24,977 nt of DNA, from positions 1 to 24,977 of IMG/VR virus record IMGVR_UViG_3300042691_021174. One strand, written 5' to 3'. The first letter of the stretch is position 1. The number at the start of each line of letters is the position of its first letter. The notes beneath the pieces are model-generated. The model had not been told where the DNA came from, did no database searches, and was given only the letters and a program-made list of their open reading frames with translations. Made by a program: the position numbers and the translations under genes. Positions 6,754 through 13,199 of this stretch are shown piece after piece. The stretch comes from a virus.

Positions 6754-6953
6754 CCCTCAAGCTCCTTGATGCGGGCGCGGAGGCGGGCGTTCTCGGCTTC
6801 CAACTCCACCAACACGCGCAGCCGCCACACGCCGGGGGATACCTCTACCACCGGCAGGACATTCACCGGCTCCGGGGCGCCCCCTCGCAGGACGTGTGCG
6901 CTGCGTTCGGCGGCGTCGGTGCGTTGGTCGGTCGGTTCCGCTTCATCGGTCAT
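6750..6953 (-). CDS. 67-aa protein with C-terminal coiled coil
   Basis: The N-terminal half is acidic and polar. A short beta-like piece follows (NVLPVVEVSPGVWRLRVLV), and the end forms a clear heptad helix, LVELEAENARLRARIKELEG. The protein probably dimerises through this helix. Function is not recognised. The stop overlaps the nuclease ATG and the start lies within the 3' end of the preceding small gene, so it belongs to the same polycistronic message and may partner the nuclease. Confidence 0.6.
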   Translation of the reverse strand: MTDEAEPTDQRTDAAERSAHVLRGGAPEPVNVLPVVEVSPGVWRLRVLVELEAENARLRARIKELEG

Positions 6954-7164
6954 CGGCTGGCACCCTCACCGCCGCCATGCGCGGCAGCTTCATCGTCGCG
7001 CGGATCACGAAGCCGCTTTCCGCGGGCTCTTGCGTAACCGTGATGACCGCTTCATCAAGCCGCCGCACAAGCGGGCGCCACACCGGGGCGCCATAAAGCG
7101 CCATCCCTTCCAGCATCATCGCGCCCGGCGGCTTGAAGGTGGTCCGCTTCTCAATGTCGGCCAT
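6943..7164 (-). CDS. 73-aa hypothetical protein
   Basis: I take ATG at 7164 as the start, giving a 73-aa basic protein beginning MADIEKRTTFKPPGAMM. It shows alternating hydrophobic residues in the centre (EAVITVTQEPAESGFVIRAT). It overlaps both neighbours by 11-14 bases, as is usual in this operon. No family is recognised. The sequence looks like a small beta-rich fold. Confidence 0.55.
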   Translation of the reverse strand: MADIEKRTTFKPPGAMMLEGMALYGAPVWRPLVRRLDEAVITVTQEPAESGFVIRATMKLPRMAAVRVPADDR

Positions 7165-7393
7165 GGCGCTCGATCCACTCATCCAGCGCGGCGACGCTCT
7201 CGGGCGTCGGCTGGGTCAGGTTACCGCTCTCGTCCTCGTCCTGCCCGGCGCAAGTCGCCTCGCCCGTCTCATCGAAGCGGGGGCGACACAGGCCGTTGGC
7301 TTCCTTGACCGTCCGCGCGCCGCACGTCGGACACGGCGCGGGCGCGTAGGCTACCGCGGGCATCGGCGGGGTCGACTTGGCTTCATCGGACAT
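7151..7393 (-). CDS. 80-aa small protein with CxxC motif
   Basis: From ATG at 7393 the product begins MSDEAKSTPP. It has CPTC (residues 21-24) followed by two further cysteines (near residues 35 and 46), spaced as in small zinc-binding or rubredoxin-like modules. The C-terminus is an amphipathic helix ending IERHGRH. Function is unknown. It is one of several neighbouring Cys-rich small proteins in the early operon. Confidence 0.55.
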   Translation of the reverse strand: MSDEAKSTPPMPAVAYAPAPCPTCGARTVKEANGLCRPRFDETGEATCAGQDEDESGNLTQPTPESVAALDEWIERHGRH

Positions 7394-7766
7394 TGGCGGC
7401 CTCCTCTGCTGCGGCGGCGAGGTCTTGCACGCGCATCCAGCCGATCCCCGGCGCGTGAATGCGGCCCGGCTCTGCGTCGGTGGTGATGGCGCGCAGGAAT
7501 GCCGCGACCGTTGCCGCTGCCTCCACATTCCAGTGGCCCGGCTTGCGACACTGATCCGCCGTCAGGCAGGTATCGCAGTCAATGCCGTTCTGGCCAAAGC
7601 AGAGCGCCCGCCCAGCCGCTTCAAGCGCGGCACGCACAGGCGTGGGTTCGCGAACTGGCGGCGCTCCTATCAGCGGCGGGTCAAGACGCAAGCACCCGCG
7701 CGTGTTGCACGCCTCGTCGTGGTCGCAGCGCCCGCCTGCTGGGCAATCAGTCTGTGGTTGCGTCAT
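7383..7766 (-). CDS. 127-aa Cys-rich hypothetical protein
   Basis: I chose ATG at 7766 because AGGAGAAGG lies just upstream with good spacing and the codon overlaps the previous stop (ATGA). The protein has two cysteine clusters: CPAGGRCDHDEACNTRGC near the N-terminus, and CDTCLTADQC followed by KPGHW in the middle. The C-terminal half is helical and Ala-rich. The cysteine spacing suggests metal binding. No family is recognised. Its neighbours suggest an early accessory role. Confidence 0.6.
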   Translation of the reverse strand: MTQPQTDCPAGGRCDHDEACNTRGCLRLDPPLIGAPPVREPTPVRAALEAAGRALCFGQNGIDCDTCLTADQCRKPGHWNVEAAATVAAFLRAITTDAEPGRIHAPGIGWMRVQDLAAAAEEAANVR

Positions 7767-8038
7767 TTGCCTTCTCCTGTCGTCCTCGATTGTGTCACAT
7801 GAGCCAGATCGGTTTCCGCACAAGTTTGTTGACACGCATCCTCATCCAGCCCCTCCAACGTCGCCTCTCGGACGCGCTCCATTTCCGCGTCTCGAAAGTC
7901 GGCGCTTGTGGGGTGCAGCACGAAGCACGTCCGGCAAAGCCACTCCGGTTTCCGGACGATCGGCGCCGTCAGAAGGATGCGCGGGTTCGGCGCTCCGCAT
8001 TGCTGGCATCCGTCCGGCTTAGGCAGCAATGCGAGCAT
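7763..8038 (-). CDS. 91-aa zinc-ribbon-like protein
   Basis: The product contains CQQC (residues 11-14) and CRTC (35-38), a CxxC-x20-CxxC zinc-ribbon pattern, followed by an acidic helical tail. Such ribbons often bind nucleic acid or contact RNA polymerase. It overlaps the 3' end of the helicase gene by 20 bases, indicating tight coupling. Specific function is not known. Confidence 0.6.
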   Translation of the reverse strand: MLALLPKPDGCQQCGAPNPRILLTAPIVRKPEWLCRTCFVLHPTSADFRDAEMERVREATLEGLDEDACQQTCAETDLAHVTQSRTTGEGK

Positions 8039-9698
8039 TGCCGGCCTCCATGACGCGCGCCTTGATGGCGCCCTCCGCCCACCGCCACGTCAACAGGCAC
8101 GCCGCGCGATAGCGCGTTAGCCCCGGCGCTTCGAGCGGGCTCTTGTATCCAAGGTGGTGTAGCTGCTTGTCGGACGGCGGCAGGGAAAGCCACCGCTTCG
8201 TCTTGCTCGCGGCGTCGTCGTCGCCATGCTCGCGCATGTAGTCGTCCGCCGTGGAGAGCGCGACAAGGCGCTCCGCCTCCGTCGCCAGCAGCCGGACGGG
8301 CTGACCCTTCGCTCCGCCTACCGCGATCCAGCGCCCCCGGAGGTTAATCATGCACGCCCACACGTCGAACGCGCACGCCATCATCATCGCGCCGTCCCAA
8401 AACTCCTCCCAGCGGTAGGGGCTCTGTTTGAGCAAATCCACTTCCGTCAGGACGAAATCGGACAGAACCTCCTTGTCGCCCGCGTCCCGCTCCTGGCGCT
8501 CGCCGCGCTCGCCGGCCTCGGCCGGCTTGCGTAGCTCCGCCCCGCACAACGGGCACTCGATGCAGACCTTCGGGACGGTGCTATCGCAGGCGTGGCACTT
8601 GACCGTGCCGCCCTCCCCTAGCGTTTGCTCCGCCTCGATCGAGCCGTGCTGCAATACGGACGTGCCGAAATCCAAAACCAAACAATCGTCTTTGGTGCGG
8701 CCGGGATACAACTCCGGGTCCAGCTTGCGGAGCCCGCGCCCGATCATCTGCACCATGGTTGAGCGGTGCGAGGACGGGCGCAACAGGATCACGCACGACA
8801 CCGGCTGGCAGTCCCAGCCTTCCGTCAGGACCGCGACGTTGACGATGACTTGAAGCTCGCCCCGATCGAACGCGCGCAGGATCGCGGCGCGCTCGCCGTC
8901 CGGCATGGTCCCGTCGATGTGTGCGGCGGCGACGCCCGCCGTCCGGAAAGCCTCCGTGACGTGCTTCGAGTGCGCGACGTTGGCGGCGAACACCACCGTC
9001 TGCCGCTCGCCCGCGATCTTGCGCCACTCCTCCACGACACGTTCGTTGAGCGGAGCTTGGTCCATGATTTCCGCGACCGCATCCATGTCGTAGTCGGTCG
9101 CGAGTTGCTTCACGCCGCGCAGCTTGTCCTTCACCCCCACGTCGAGGACGAAGGTTCGCGGCCGGACAAGGTGCCCGCCCGCGATTAGCTCGCGGACGGA
9201 GATTTGGTCCGCGACGTTCGAGAACACCGTCCGGAGCGTGCGCTTGTCGCCGCGCCCGGGGGTGGCGGTGACGCCCAGTAGTTGCAGTTCGGGGTTGCGC
9301 TTGCGGGCGCCGTTGATGAGCCGGAGGTAGCCGTCCGCGCTGGCGTGGTGCGCCTCGTCCACGATGATCGAGCCCAGCGGCGGTAGCTCGTCCAGGTGCC
9401 CGGTAAGGCTCTGGATCATGCCGAACGTAACGCCGTCGCGCTCGATGCGCTTCTTGTCCGCCGTCCACTCGCTCGTCATTCCGGACGGGTTCATCCGCCG
9501 GTAGGTGCGATGGTTCTGCGCGACCAACTCGATGCGGTGCTGCACAACCAGGATCGGCTTCGGCATGTGCAGCGCGGTCGCAGAGAGCATGACCGTCTTG
9601 CCGGCGCCGGTCGGGGCTATGCCGAGAGTGTTGCGCTCCGCCGCAAGGGCGTTGTGGCAGCGGTCAACAAACTCGCGCTGGCGGGGGCGGAGTTGCAT
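8019..9698 (-). CDS. SF2 DEAD/DEAH-type helicase with C-terminal zinc motif
   Basis: The 559-aa protein has the motif I nucleotide site APTGAGKT (28-35), DEAH (114-117), the TAT motif of LGVTATPGRGD (141-151), and an arginine-finger motif VI, QMIGRGLRK, after residue 310. A four-Cys module (CHAC ... CIECPLC, roughly 375-395) follows, and a C-terminal domain of about 150 residues. This is the organisation of the phage SF2 helicases related to RadD/YejH and the Res subunit-like family. It should unwind or remodel DNA or branched intermediates using ATP during replication or recombination. It sits between the SSB-like/ATPase genes and the Cas4-like nuclease, which supports a recombination role. 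All motifs look intact. Confidence 0.9.
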   Translation of the reverse strand: MQLRPRQREFVDRCHNALAAERNTLGIAPTGAGKTVMLSATALHMPKPILVVQHRIELVAQNHRTYRRMNPSGMTSEWTADKKRIERDGVTFGMIQSLTGHLDELPPLGSIIVDEAHHASADGYLRLINGARKRNPELQLLGVTATPGRGDKRTLRTVFSNVADQISVRELIAGGHLVRPRTFVLDVGVKDKLRGVKQLATDYDMDAVAEIMDQAPLNERVVEEWRKIAGERQTVVFAANVAHSKHVTEAFRTAGVAAAHIDGTMPDGERAAILRAFDRGELQVIVNVAVLTEGWDCQPVSCVILLRPSSHRSTMVQMIGRGLRKLDPELYPGRTKDDCLVLDFGTSVLQHGSIEAEQTLGEGGTVKCHACDSTVPKVCIECPLCGAELRKPAEAGERGERQERDAGDKEVLSDFVLTEVDLLKQSPYRWEEFWDGAMMMACAFDVWACMINLRGRWIAVGGAKGQPVRLLATEAERLVALSTADDYMREHGDDDAASKTKRWLSLPPSDKQLHHLGYKSPLEAPGLTRYRAACLLTWRWAEGAIKARVMEAGNARIAA

Positions 9699-9699
9699 G

Positions 9700-9918
9700 T
9701 CACAACGTCTCCCCGTCAGCGAGAGGAAGGTGCGCGGAGGTAGCGTGCCAGCCTCCGCACCACATGCAGGCGTAAAGGTGGCGGCCAGTAAAATGCGGGG
9801 GCAGTTTCTTGATCGCCGCCAGCGCCTCTTGCTTGGTCGCGTAACGCCGCTTGTTTGTGCAGCCGGGCTTATGGTTGGGCTTTACCGCCACGGCCCACAT
9901 CTTGCCGGAAGAAATCAT
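9700..9918 (-). CDS. 72-aa basic zinc-motif protein
   Basis: The product is small and basic, beginning MISSGKMWAVAVKPNHKPGC. It contains C20 and a later CMWCGGWH cluster, together a plausible CCCH zinc site. RRYATKQEALAAIKKL forms a helix. This fold type is common in phage early operons but has no assigned function. Its stop lies one base from the helicase ATG and its start overlaps the preceding stop (ATGA). Confidence 0.6.
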   Translation of the reverse strand: MISSGKMWAVAVKPNHKPGCTNKRRYATKQEALAAIKKLPPHFTGRHLYACMWCGGWHATSAHLPLADGETL

Positions 9919-10109
9919 GGTTGCGCTTCGGGCTGCATGGCAAGGACGCCGGTGCGGATGTTTCGCGCCGTCGCGCGGATTGTGCGCTCAGTAGTGTTGT
10001 CGCCGTCGCTGCTCATCGCCACGCCATCACACAGCTTCGCGGCTTGCCTCTGCGCCGCCCTCCACGCCTCCATTTCTCCGATCGTCGCGCTCTTGGGGTC
10101 GAAGCTCAT
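9915..10109 (-). CDS. 64-aa hypothetical protein
   Basis: The product is a small, mostly helical protein (EMEAWRAAQRQAAKLCDG) with no recognised motif. ATGA overlaps link it to both neighbours, and codon third positions favour G/C, so it is probably real. Function is unknown. Confidence 0.5.
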   Translation of the reverse strand: MSFDPKSATIGEMEAWRAAQRQAAKLCDGVAMSSDGDNTTERTIRATARNIRTGVLAMQPEAQP

Positions 10110-10342
10110 GCGACCTCTCCCGCCGTCAGATCGGTCGCGGCCGGCGCATCCTCCGCCAGCACGGGCGCCCCGCTAATCTCCATGCCGTATTCTGCAAGCA
10201 CCTTGCGCGCACGCTCGCGGATCGGCGCGGACGAGTGCCACGCCAGATCAAGGCAGATGCGACATGCGGTTTTCACGTCACCCGCGCCGTGAGCGCGCAG
10301 GGCTTCAAAGAGTGCGCTCGTCGCGCACGTTGGCTTGGTCAT
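10106..10342 (-). CDS. 78-aa hypothetical protein
   Basis: From ATG at 10342 the product begins MTKPTCATSALFEALRAHG and is helical. CRICLDLAWHS in the middle could be part of a metal site. A variant of the CCACCAC-GG leader lies upstream of this start (CCACCACTGGACC). A longer start at 10381 is possible, but its added residues look unlike protein. The hairpin at 10382-10415 precedes it. Function is unknown. Confidence 0.5.
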   Translation of the reverse strand: MTKPTCATSALFEALRAHGAGDVKTACRICLDLAWHSSAPIRERARKVLAEYGMEISGAPVLAEDAPAATDLTAGEVA

Positions 10343-10381
10343 CGGCGGCCTGTCGGTCCAGTGGTGGATGGGCAGAGGCAT

Positions 10382-10415
10382 CGCCCGGCGCGACGTGGTG
10401 GCGCAGCGCCGGGCG
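10382..10415. repeat. 10-bp perfect inverted repeat in intergenic gap
   Basis: CGCCCGGCGC (10382-10391) and its exact complement (10406-10415) flank a 14-base loop in the only sizeable gap of the early operon, just after the SSB-like gene. There is no T-run. It could attenuate transcription or protect the 3' end of the upstream ATPase/SSB message. Confidence 0.45.
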
Positions 10416-10426
10416 AAACGATCATG

Positions 10427-11101
10427 TCAGAATGGGATGGCGTCGTCCATCGGTTTTGTCGCCTGTCCTCCGCCGCCAAGCCACCCCGGAGCGGAGGAAC
10501 CGAAGCCGGCCGGCGCGGCGGCGACGGGAGCCGGCGCGGACTGCATGAAGCCGGACGCCGGCAACGCCGGAGCCGCCATCGCCTGCCCGCCCTCCTGCAA
10601 CTTCTGCCACTTCTTGTAGCTGTCGCTCTTGGGGTTCGGGGACAGGAACGCGCGGATCACGTTCTTGTCCTGATAGCCGCCCGTGCCCTTCTGCACGCCG
10701 ACCTCGATGGCGATGGTCTTGCCGGCGCCCTGCGCCGCCAGCAGCGCGCCCACCGCATCGCGGAAGGTCATGCTGCGGTAGGACGCGGGGTTGGCCGGCT
10801 CGAACACGCCGGTCGCTTCCAGCATCCGGACGAGCGCGCCCAGGCCCAGGTCGCGGCCCTGCTGTGTGTGCTTCGGGTCTTCCGGGTTGAGGAGGTAGTG
10901 GAAAATGGTGCGCTTCTCGTAGGGCGCGCCAACCAGCGTGATCTTGCACTCGTAGTATTCGCCGCCGCCGGCCGTGCCCTTCTCCGGGTTCGGCTTGGAG
11001 AAACCCTGCTTCTCCACGGAGAGGATCGCGCGCGAGAGCGTGCCCTGGGGGACAAGCTCGATATTGCCGATCTTGGCGGTGTCCTGGGAAAATCCGATCA
11101 T
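10427..11101 (-). CDS. SSB-like single-stranded DNA-binding protein
   Basis: The 224-aa protein has a beta-rich N-terminal part of about 150 residues (for example GEYYECKITLVGAPYEKRTIFHY). A disordered Ala/Pro/Gly linker follows, and it ends in MDDAIPF. The acidic tip with terminal IPF is the hallmark of bacterial SSB proteins, where it docks partner enzymes. The N-terminal fold is not the standard SSB consensus, so this is probably a phage-specific functional counterpart. It should coat single-stranded DNA during replication and recombination and recruit host or phage enzymes. It lies just after the RecA-like ATPase gene (18-base gap), a common pairing in phages that use Sak4-type annealing. 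The role is well supported by the tail and context, though the domain itself is not recognised. Confidence 0.7.
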   Translation of the reverse strand: MIGFSQDTAKIGNIELVPQGTLSRAILSVEKQGFSKPNPEKGTAGGGEYYECKITLVGAPYEKRTIFHYLLNPEDPKHTQQGRDLGLGALVRMLEATGVFEPANPASYRSMTFRDAVGALLAAQGAGKTIAIEVGVQKGTGGYQDKNVIRAFLSPNPKSDSYKKWQKLQEGGQAMAAPALPASGFMQSAPAPVAAAPAGFGSSAPGWLGGGGQATKPMDDAIPF

Positions 11102-11119
11102 CGGTTCTGGCAGTCCTTC

Positions 11120-12022
11120 TTAGGCCGCCGCCGGAGCGGCGGGGGTCGCGATGGAGGAGGAGAGGGTCGCGTCGTGGCGAGGCGCCGTCCGCATCTTGCG
11201 GACAAGCTCGCCCAGGTTCGGGGGCTCGATCGTGTCGAGGTTCCCGCTGCGGTTTTTCGCCAACAGGCCCCACGGGTTCGCATCGCACACCAGCGCGCGG
11301 CGGGTGCCGCCGATCATGTTGTGCGTGATGCCGCCGTCGCCCACGTCGAAGCGGGAGAGCGTCAGAACGGTATCGAAGATACCCGGCAGCGCGCGGCCCG
11401 TGGACGATCCCACGATCTGCGGCTGATAGGTGATGCGCCCCAGGTCGTCCTTGTCCTCGTCCATGATGCCGACGACGATCACGCTGTAGGGCGCATGTTG
11501 TAGGACGGTGAGCCACTTGGTCATTTCGCGACCCAGCAGCCCGTAGGCGCCGCGAGTGTCCGGCTTGCCCGTCTTCTCGGAGAACGCCTCCGGCTGCATC
11601 TGGCACCACTCGAAAGCCCACCGGCTCGCGACGGTGATGCTGTCCATGAACAGCGTGTCCACACCCTTGAACAGCGCCGCCGGGTCGCCCAACGCGCCCT
11701 TGTATTGCTCGTAGGCCGCCGCGCTGTAGGGGCCGGACGTGTCGGCAGGATCGGGGCCGGCGAGCAGCGACGCGATGGCGCGACACATGACCCACGGATG
11801 CTGACCGAGCGACGCGGCGGCGCCGCGAAGGTCCACCACGCGCCCGCGCCAATCGCCCAGCGCCAGCGTCCCAGCTTCGCCGTCCAGGAACAGCGTCGTG
11901 TCCGGGTCCAGCGTGCGCGCCAGGGTCGTCTTGCCAACGCCGGACGGGCCGAACACGGCAATGTTGATCTTTGGTTTGCGAGCAAGGCGCTCGTCAGCCG
12001 TGATGATGCGAAGGCCGCTCAT
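11120..12022 (-). CDS. RecA-fold ATPase, Sak4-like recombination protein
   Basis: The product of 300 aa has a Walker A at FGPSGVGKTTL (24-34) and a Walker B-like VDTLFMDSITV near residues 107-117. FLDGEAG precedes an ATPase core with the sequence style of phage AAA_24/Sak4 proteins. These resemble a shortened RecA/Rad51 core and support single-strand annealing or recombination together with SSB. The start at 12022 is preferred because it overlaps the Cro-like stop (ATGA); upstream in-frame sequence is His/Arg-rich and not protein-like. The C-terminal 60 residues are low in complexity, ending in Pro/Ala. With the SSB-like protein, helicase and Cas4-like nuclease it completes a recombination module. 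Confidence 0.8.
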   Translation of the reverse strand: MSGLRIITADERLARKPKINIAVFGPSGVGKTTLARTLDPDTTLFLDGEAGTLALGDWRGRVVDLRGAAASLGQHPWVMCRAIASLLAGPDPADTSGPYSAAAYEQYKGALGDPAALFKGVDTLFMDSITVASRWAFEWCQMQPEAFSEKTGKPDTRGAYGLLGREMTKWLTVLQHAPYSVIVVGIMDEDKDDLGRITYQPQIVGSSTGRALPGIFDTVLTLSRFDVGDGGITHNMIGGTRRALVCDANPWGLLAKNRSGNLDTIEPPNLGELVRKMRTAPRHDATLSSSIATPAAPAAA

Positions 12023-12288
12023 GCCGCGACTTTCTCCTCTCGGATATGCTGATGGAGGCGATACCGGATCGCGCGACGGCGGCGCAGCGCGTCCAGCGCC
12101 AGCAGCCCCGTCAATGTGATGCGGTCGCGCTCGATCCACTTGGCGATTGCGTCCGTGGTGAGGCCGAGGATGCGATGCTCCTCCGCCAGCGCCACGATCT
12201 TTGCCGTGCCGCCAAGGGAGCGGATCAGGTCCGCCGCCTTGAGCCGCACGCGAAGCCGTGGCGCCTCTTTCTCTCTTGTGGTGGTCAT
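12019..12288 (-). CDS. Cro-like small helix-turn-helix protein
   Basis: From ATG at 12288 the product has 89 aa, starting MTTTREKEAPRLRVRLKAAD. An HTH-like block follows (LIRSLGGTAKIVALAEEHRI then LTTDAIAKWIERDRIT), with the usual G-GT-A pattern and a W-x-x-R recognition helix as in Cro/YdaS-like proteins. The C-terminus is basic (RRRRAIRYRLHQHIREEK). It is the first gene of the early operon and faces the repressor gene, the position of Cro in lambdoid phages. It probably competes for the palindrome at 12400-12412. AGGGA lies three bases before the ATG within the CCACCAC leader. Longer in-frame starts exist (for example 12357), but their sequence is Thr/Pro-rich. Confidence 0.7.
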   Translation of the reverse strand: MTTTREKEAPRLRVRLKAADLIRSLGGTAKIVALAEEHRILGLTTDAIAKWIERDRITLTGLLALDALRRRRAIRYRLHQHIREEKVAA

Positions 12289-12465
12289 GGTTCCCTGTGG
12301 TGGTGTGGTGGTCGTTGTCGGGTTTGCCGCCCGACACTCCGGAGTGTAGTCCGTCATTTTGTCGGAAACAATAGGCGACGTGCCGCGTTGGGCAGAATAT
12401 GTCAGCTTGACAGAGGCCACCCGCTTGTGCCCTACATTAGCGGCTCGCGCCGGAGGAACCCCACC
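12289..12465. promoter_or_regulatory. Divergent repressor/Cro control region
   Basis: This 177-base noncoding gap lies between the minus-strand early operon and the plus-strand repressor. It contains a CCACCAC leader (12289-12330), an AT-richer stretch (12355-12375) and the operator palindrome at 12400-12412. On the plus strand TTGACA (12407-12412) overlaps the palindrome and is a perfect -35, but the nearest -10-like TACATT is 20 bases away, so the repressor promoter is only tentative. GGAGGA at 12452-12457 is the ribosome site for the repressor. No clear minus-strand promoter was seen, though CATATT (12396-12401) is possible. Confidence 0.55.
12400..12412. promoter_or_regulatory. Operator-like palindrome TGTCAGCTTGACA
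   Basis: The arms TGTCA/TGACA are spaced by three bases, identical in arms and spacing to 2867-2879. The right arm forms part of a TTGACA hexamer on the repressor strand, so binding there would block or modulate repressor transcription as well as the divergent early promoter. The site is best assigned to the XRE repressor and/or the Cro-like protein. Confidence 0.65.
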
Positions 12466-12888
12466 ATGAGCGCCAAGAAACTCCCGCCACGCCAGCAGAC
12501 CGCACCGGAGCCCGAGCCCGACATTGGGCCGCGCGCCGCCGTGCGATCGGAGTTCGCCCGCCGCCTGCAAGAGAGGATGCTGTCGCACAAGCCACTTCCG
12601 TTCTCGCAGGCGGACCTTGCCCGCGCCTCGCATTGCGGGCGCGATGCCGTCTCTACCTATGTGCGCGGCATTTCCATGCCCGGCCCGAAGGCTCTCAAGC
12701 AGTTGTCGGATGCGTTGGGGTGCCAGCCGGAAGACCTGATGCCGCCCGGCGCCAGCAACGAGAACGAGGCGCCCGCCTTCCAGGTGCGCCAGATGGCCGG
12801 CGCGGATCGGGTCTGGCTCACGGTCAACCAGCCCGTGTCGAAGGATCAGGCCGCCGCCATCACCGCGATCCTCATGGGCGTGCGGTGA
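12466..12888 (+). CDS. XRE-family phage repressor (CI-like)
   Basis: The 140-aa product has a Pro/Glu-rich N-terminal arm (1-25). An XRE helix-turn-helix follows (about 28-90), with FSQADLARASHCGRDAVSTY as the helix-turn-helix core and then GPKALKQLSDALGCQPEDL, the typical end of the domain. The short C-terminal part (AFQVRQMAGADRVWLTVNQP) has no LexA-like peptidase residues, so cleavage-based induction is not expected. It is the only XRE protein next to the integrase and faces a Cro-like gene, so it most likely maintains lysogeny by binding TGTCA-N3-TGACA. A strong GGAGGA ribosome site lies nine bases before the ATG. Its stop overlaps the start of the excisionase-like gene (GTGA), so repressor, Xis-like protein and integrase are probably one transcript. 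Confidence 0.8.
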   Translation: MSAKKLPPRQQTAPEPEPDIGPRAAVRSEFARRLQERMLSHKPLPFSQADLARASHCGRDAVSTYVRGISMPGPKALKQLSDALGCQPEDLMPPGASNENEAPAFQVRQMAGADRVWLTVNQPVSKDQAAAITAILMGVR

Positions 12889-13199
12889 AACTGCACACTC
12901 AGGCGGAGGTCGCCACCATCCTCCGCAAGAGCGCCGCGACGGTCTATCGCCTCCGGCTGGACGGCAAGCTGGGATACATCCCCGGTCGGCCCGTCCTTAT
13001 TCCGGACGACGCGCTACAGGCTTACATAAGGAGCAGCACCACATGCCCCGCGAGAACCGAGGCACACGACTTGCCGACAGGCCCAACAGTGACGGTTACT
13101 GGGAAATCACCTGGACCGAGAACGGCAGATCACGCCGCCGCTCGACGGGGACGCGCAGCCGCCGTTCGGCTGAAAAGTTCCTCGCCGCGTTCATTATAG
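12885..13199 (+). CDS. Excisionase-like HTH protein overlapping integrase
   Basis: The GTG start at 12885 overlaps the repressor stop. Residues 5-50 form a MerR/excisionase-type HTH: TQAEVATILRKSAATVYRLR, then GKLGYIPGRPVLIPDDALQAYI. This is the classic HTH_17 layout of phage Xis and related proteins. The last 50 residues overlap the integrase gene by 157 bases and are Thr/Arg/Ala-rich with poor codon bias, so the functional part is probably the first 50-55 residues. It would bend attachment-site DNA to direct excision, or regulate int. Co-transcription with a repressor gene would be unusual for a pure excisionase, so a regulatory role is also possible. Confidence 0.65.
   Translation: MKLHTQAEVATILRKSAATVYRLRLDGKLGYIPGRPVLIPDDALQAYIRSSTTCPARTEAHDLPTGPTVTVTGKSPGPRTADHAAARRGRAAAVRLKSSSPRSL

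Noticed and set aside
10428-10440. Third operator copy at TGTCAGAATGGGA
   Set aside because: Only one arm matches and it lies at the end of a coding region.
10235-11503. 422-codon plus-strand open frame
   Set aside because: Antisense to the SSB-like and ATPase genes; no recognisable domain.
10422-11852. 476-codon minus-strand open frame in another phase
   Set aside because: Arg/Gly-rich shadow of the ATPase and SSB-like genes, which have motifs and proper coupling.
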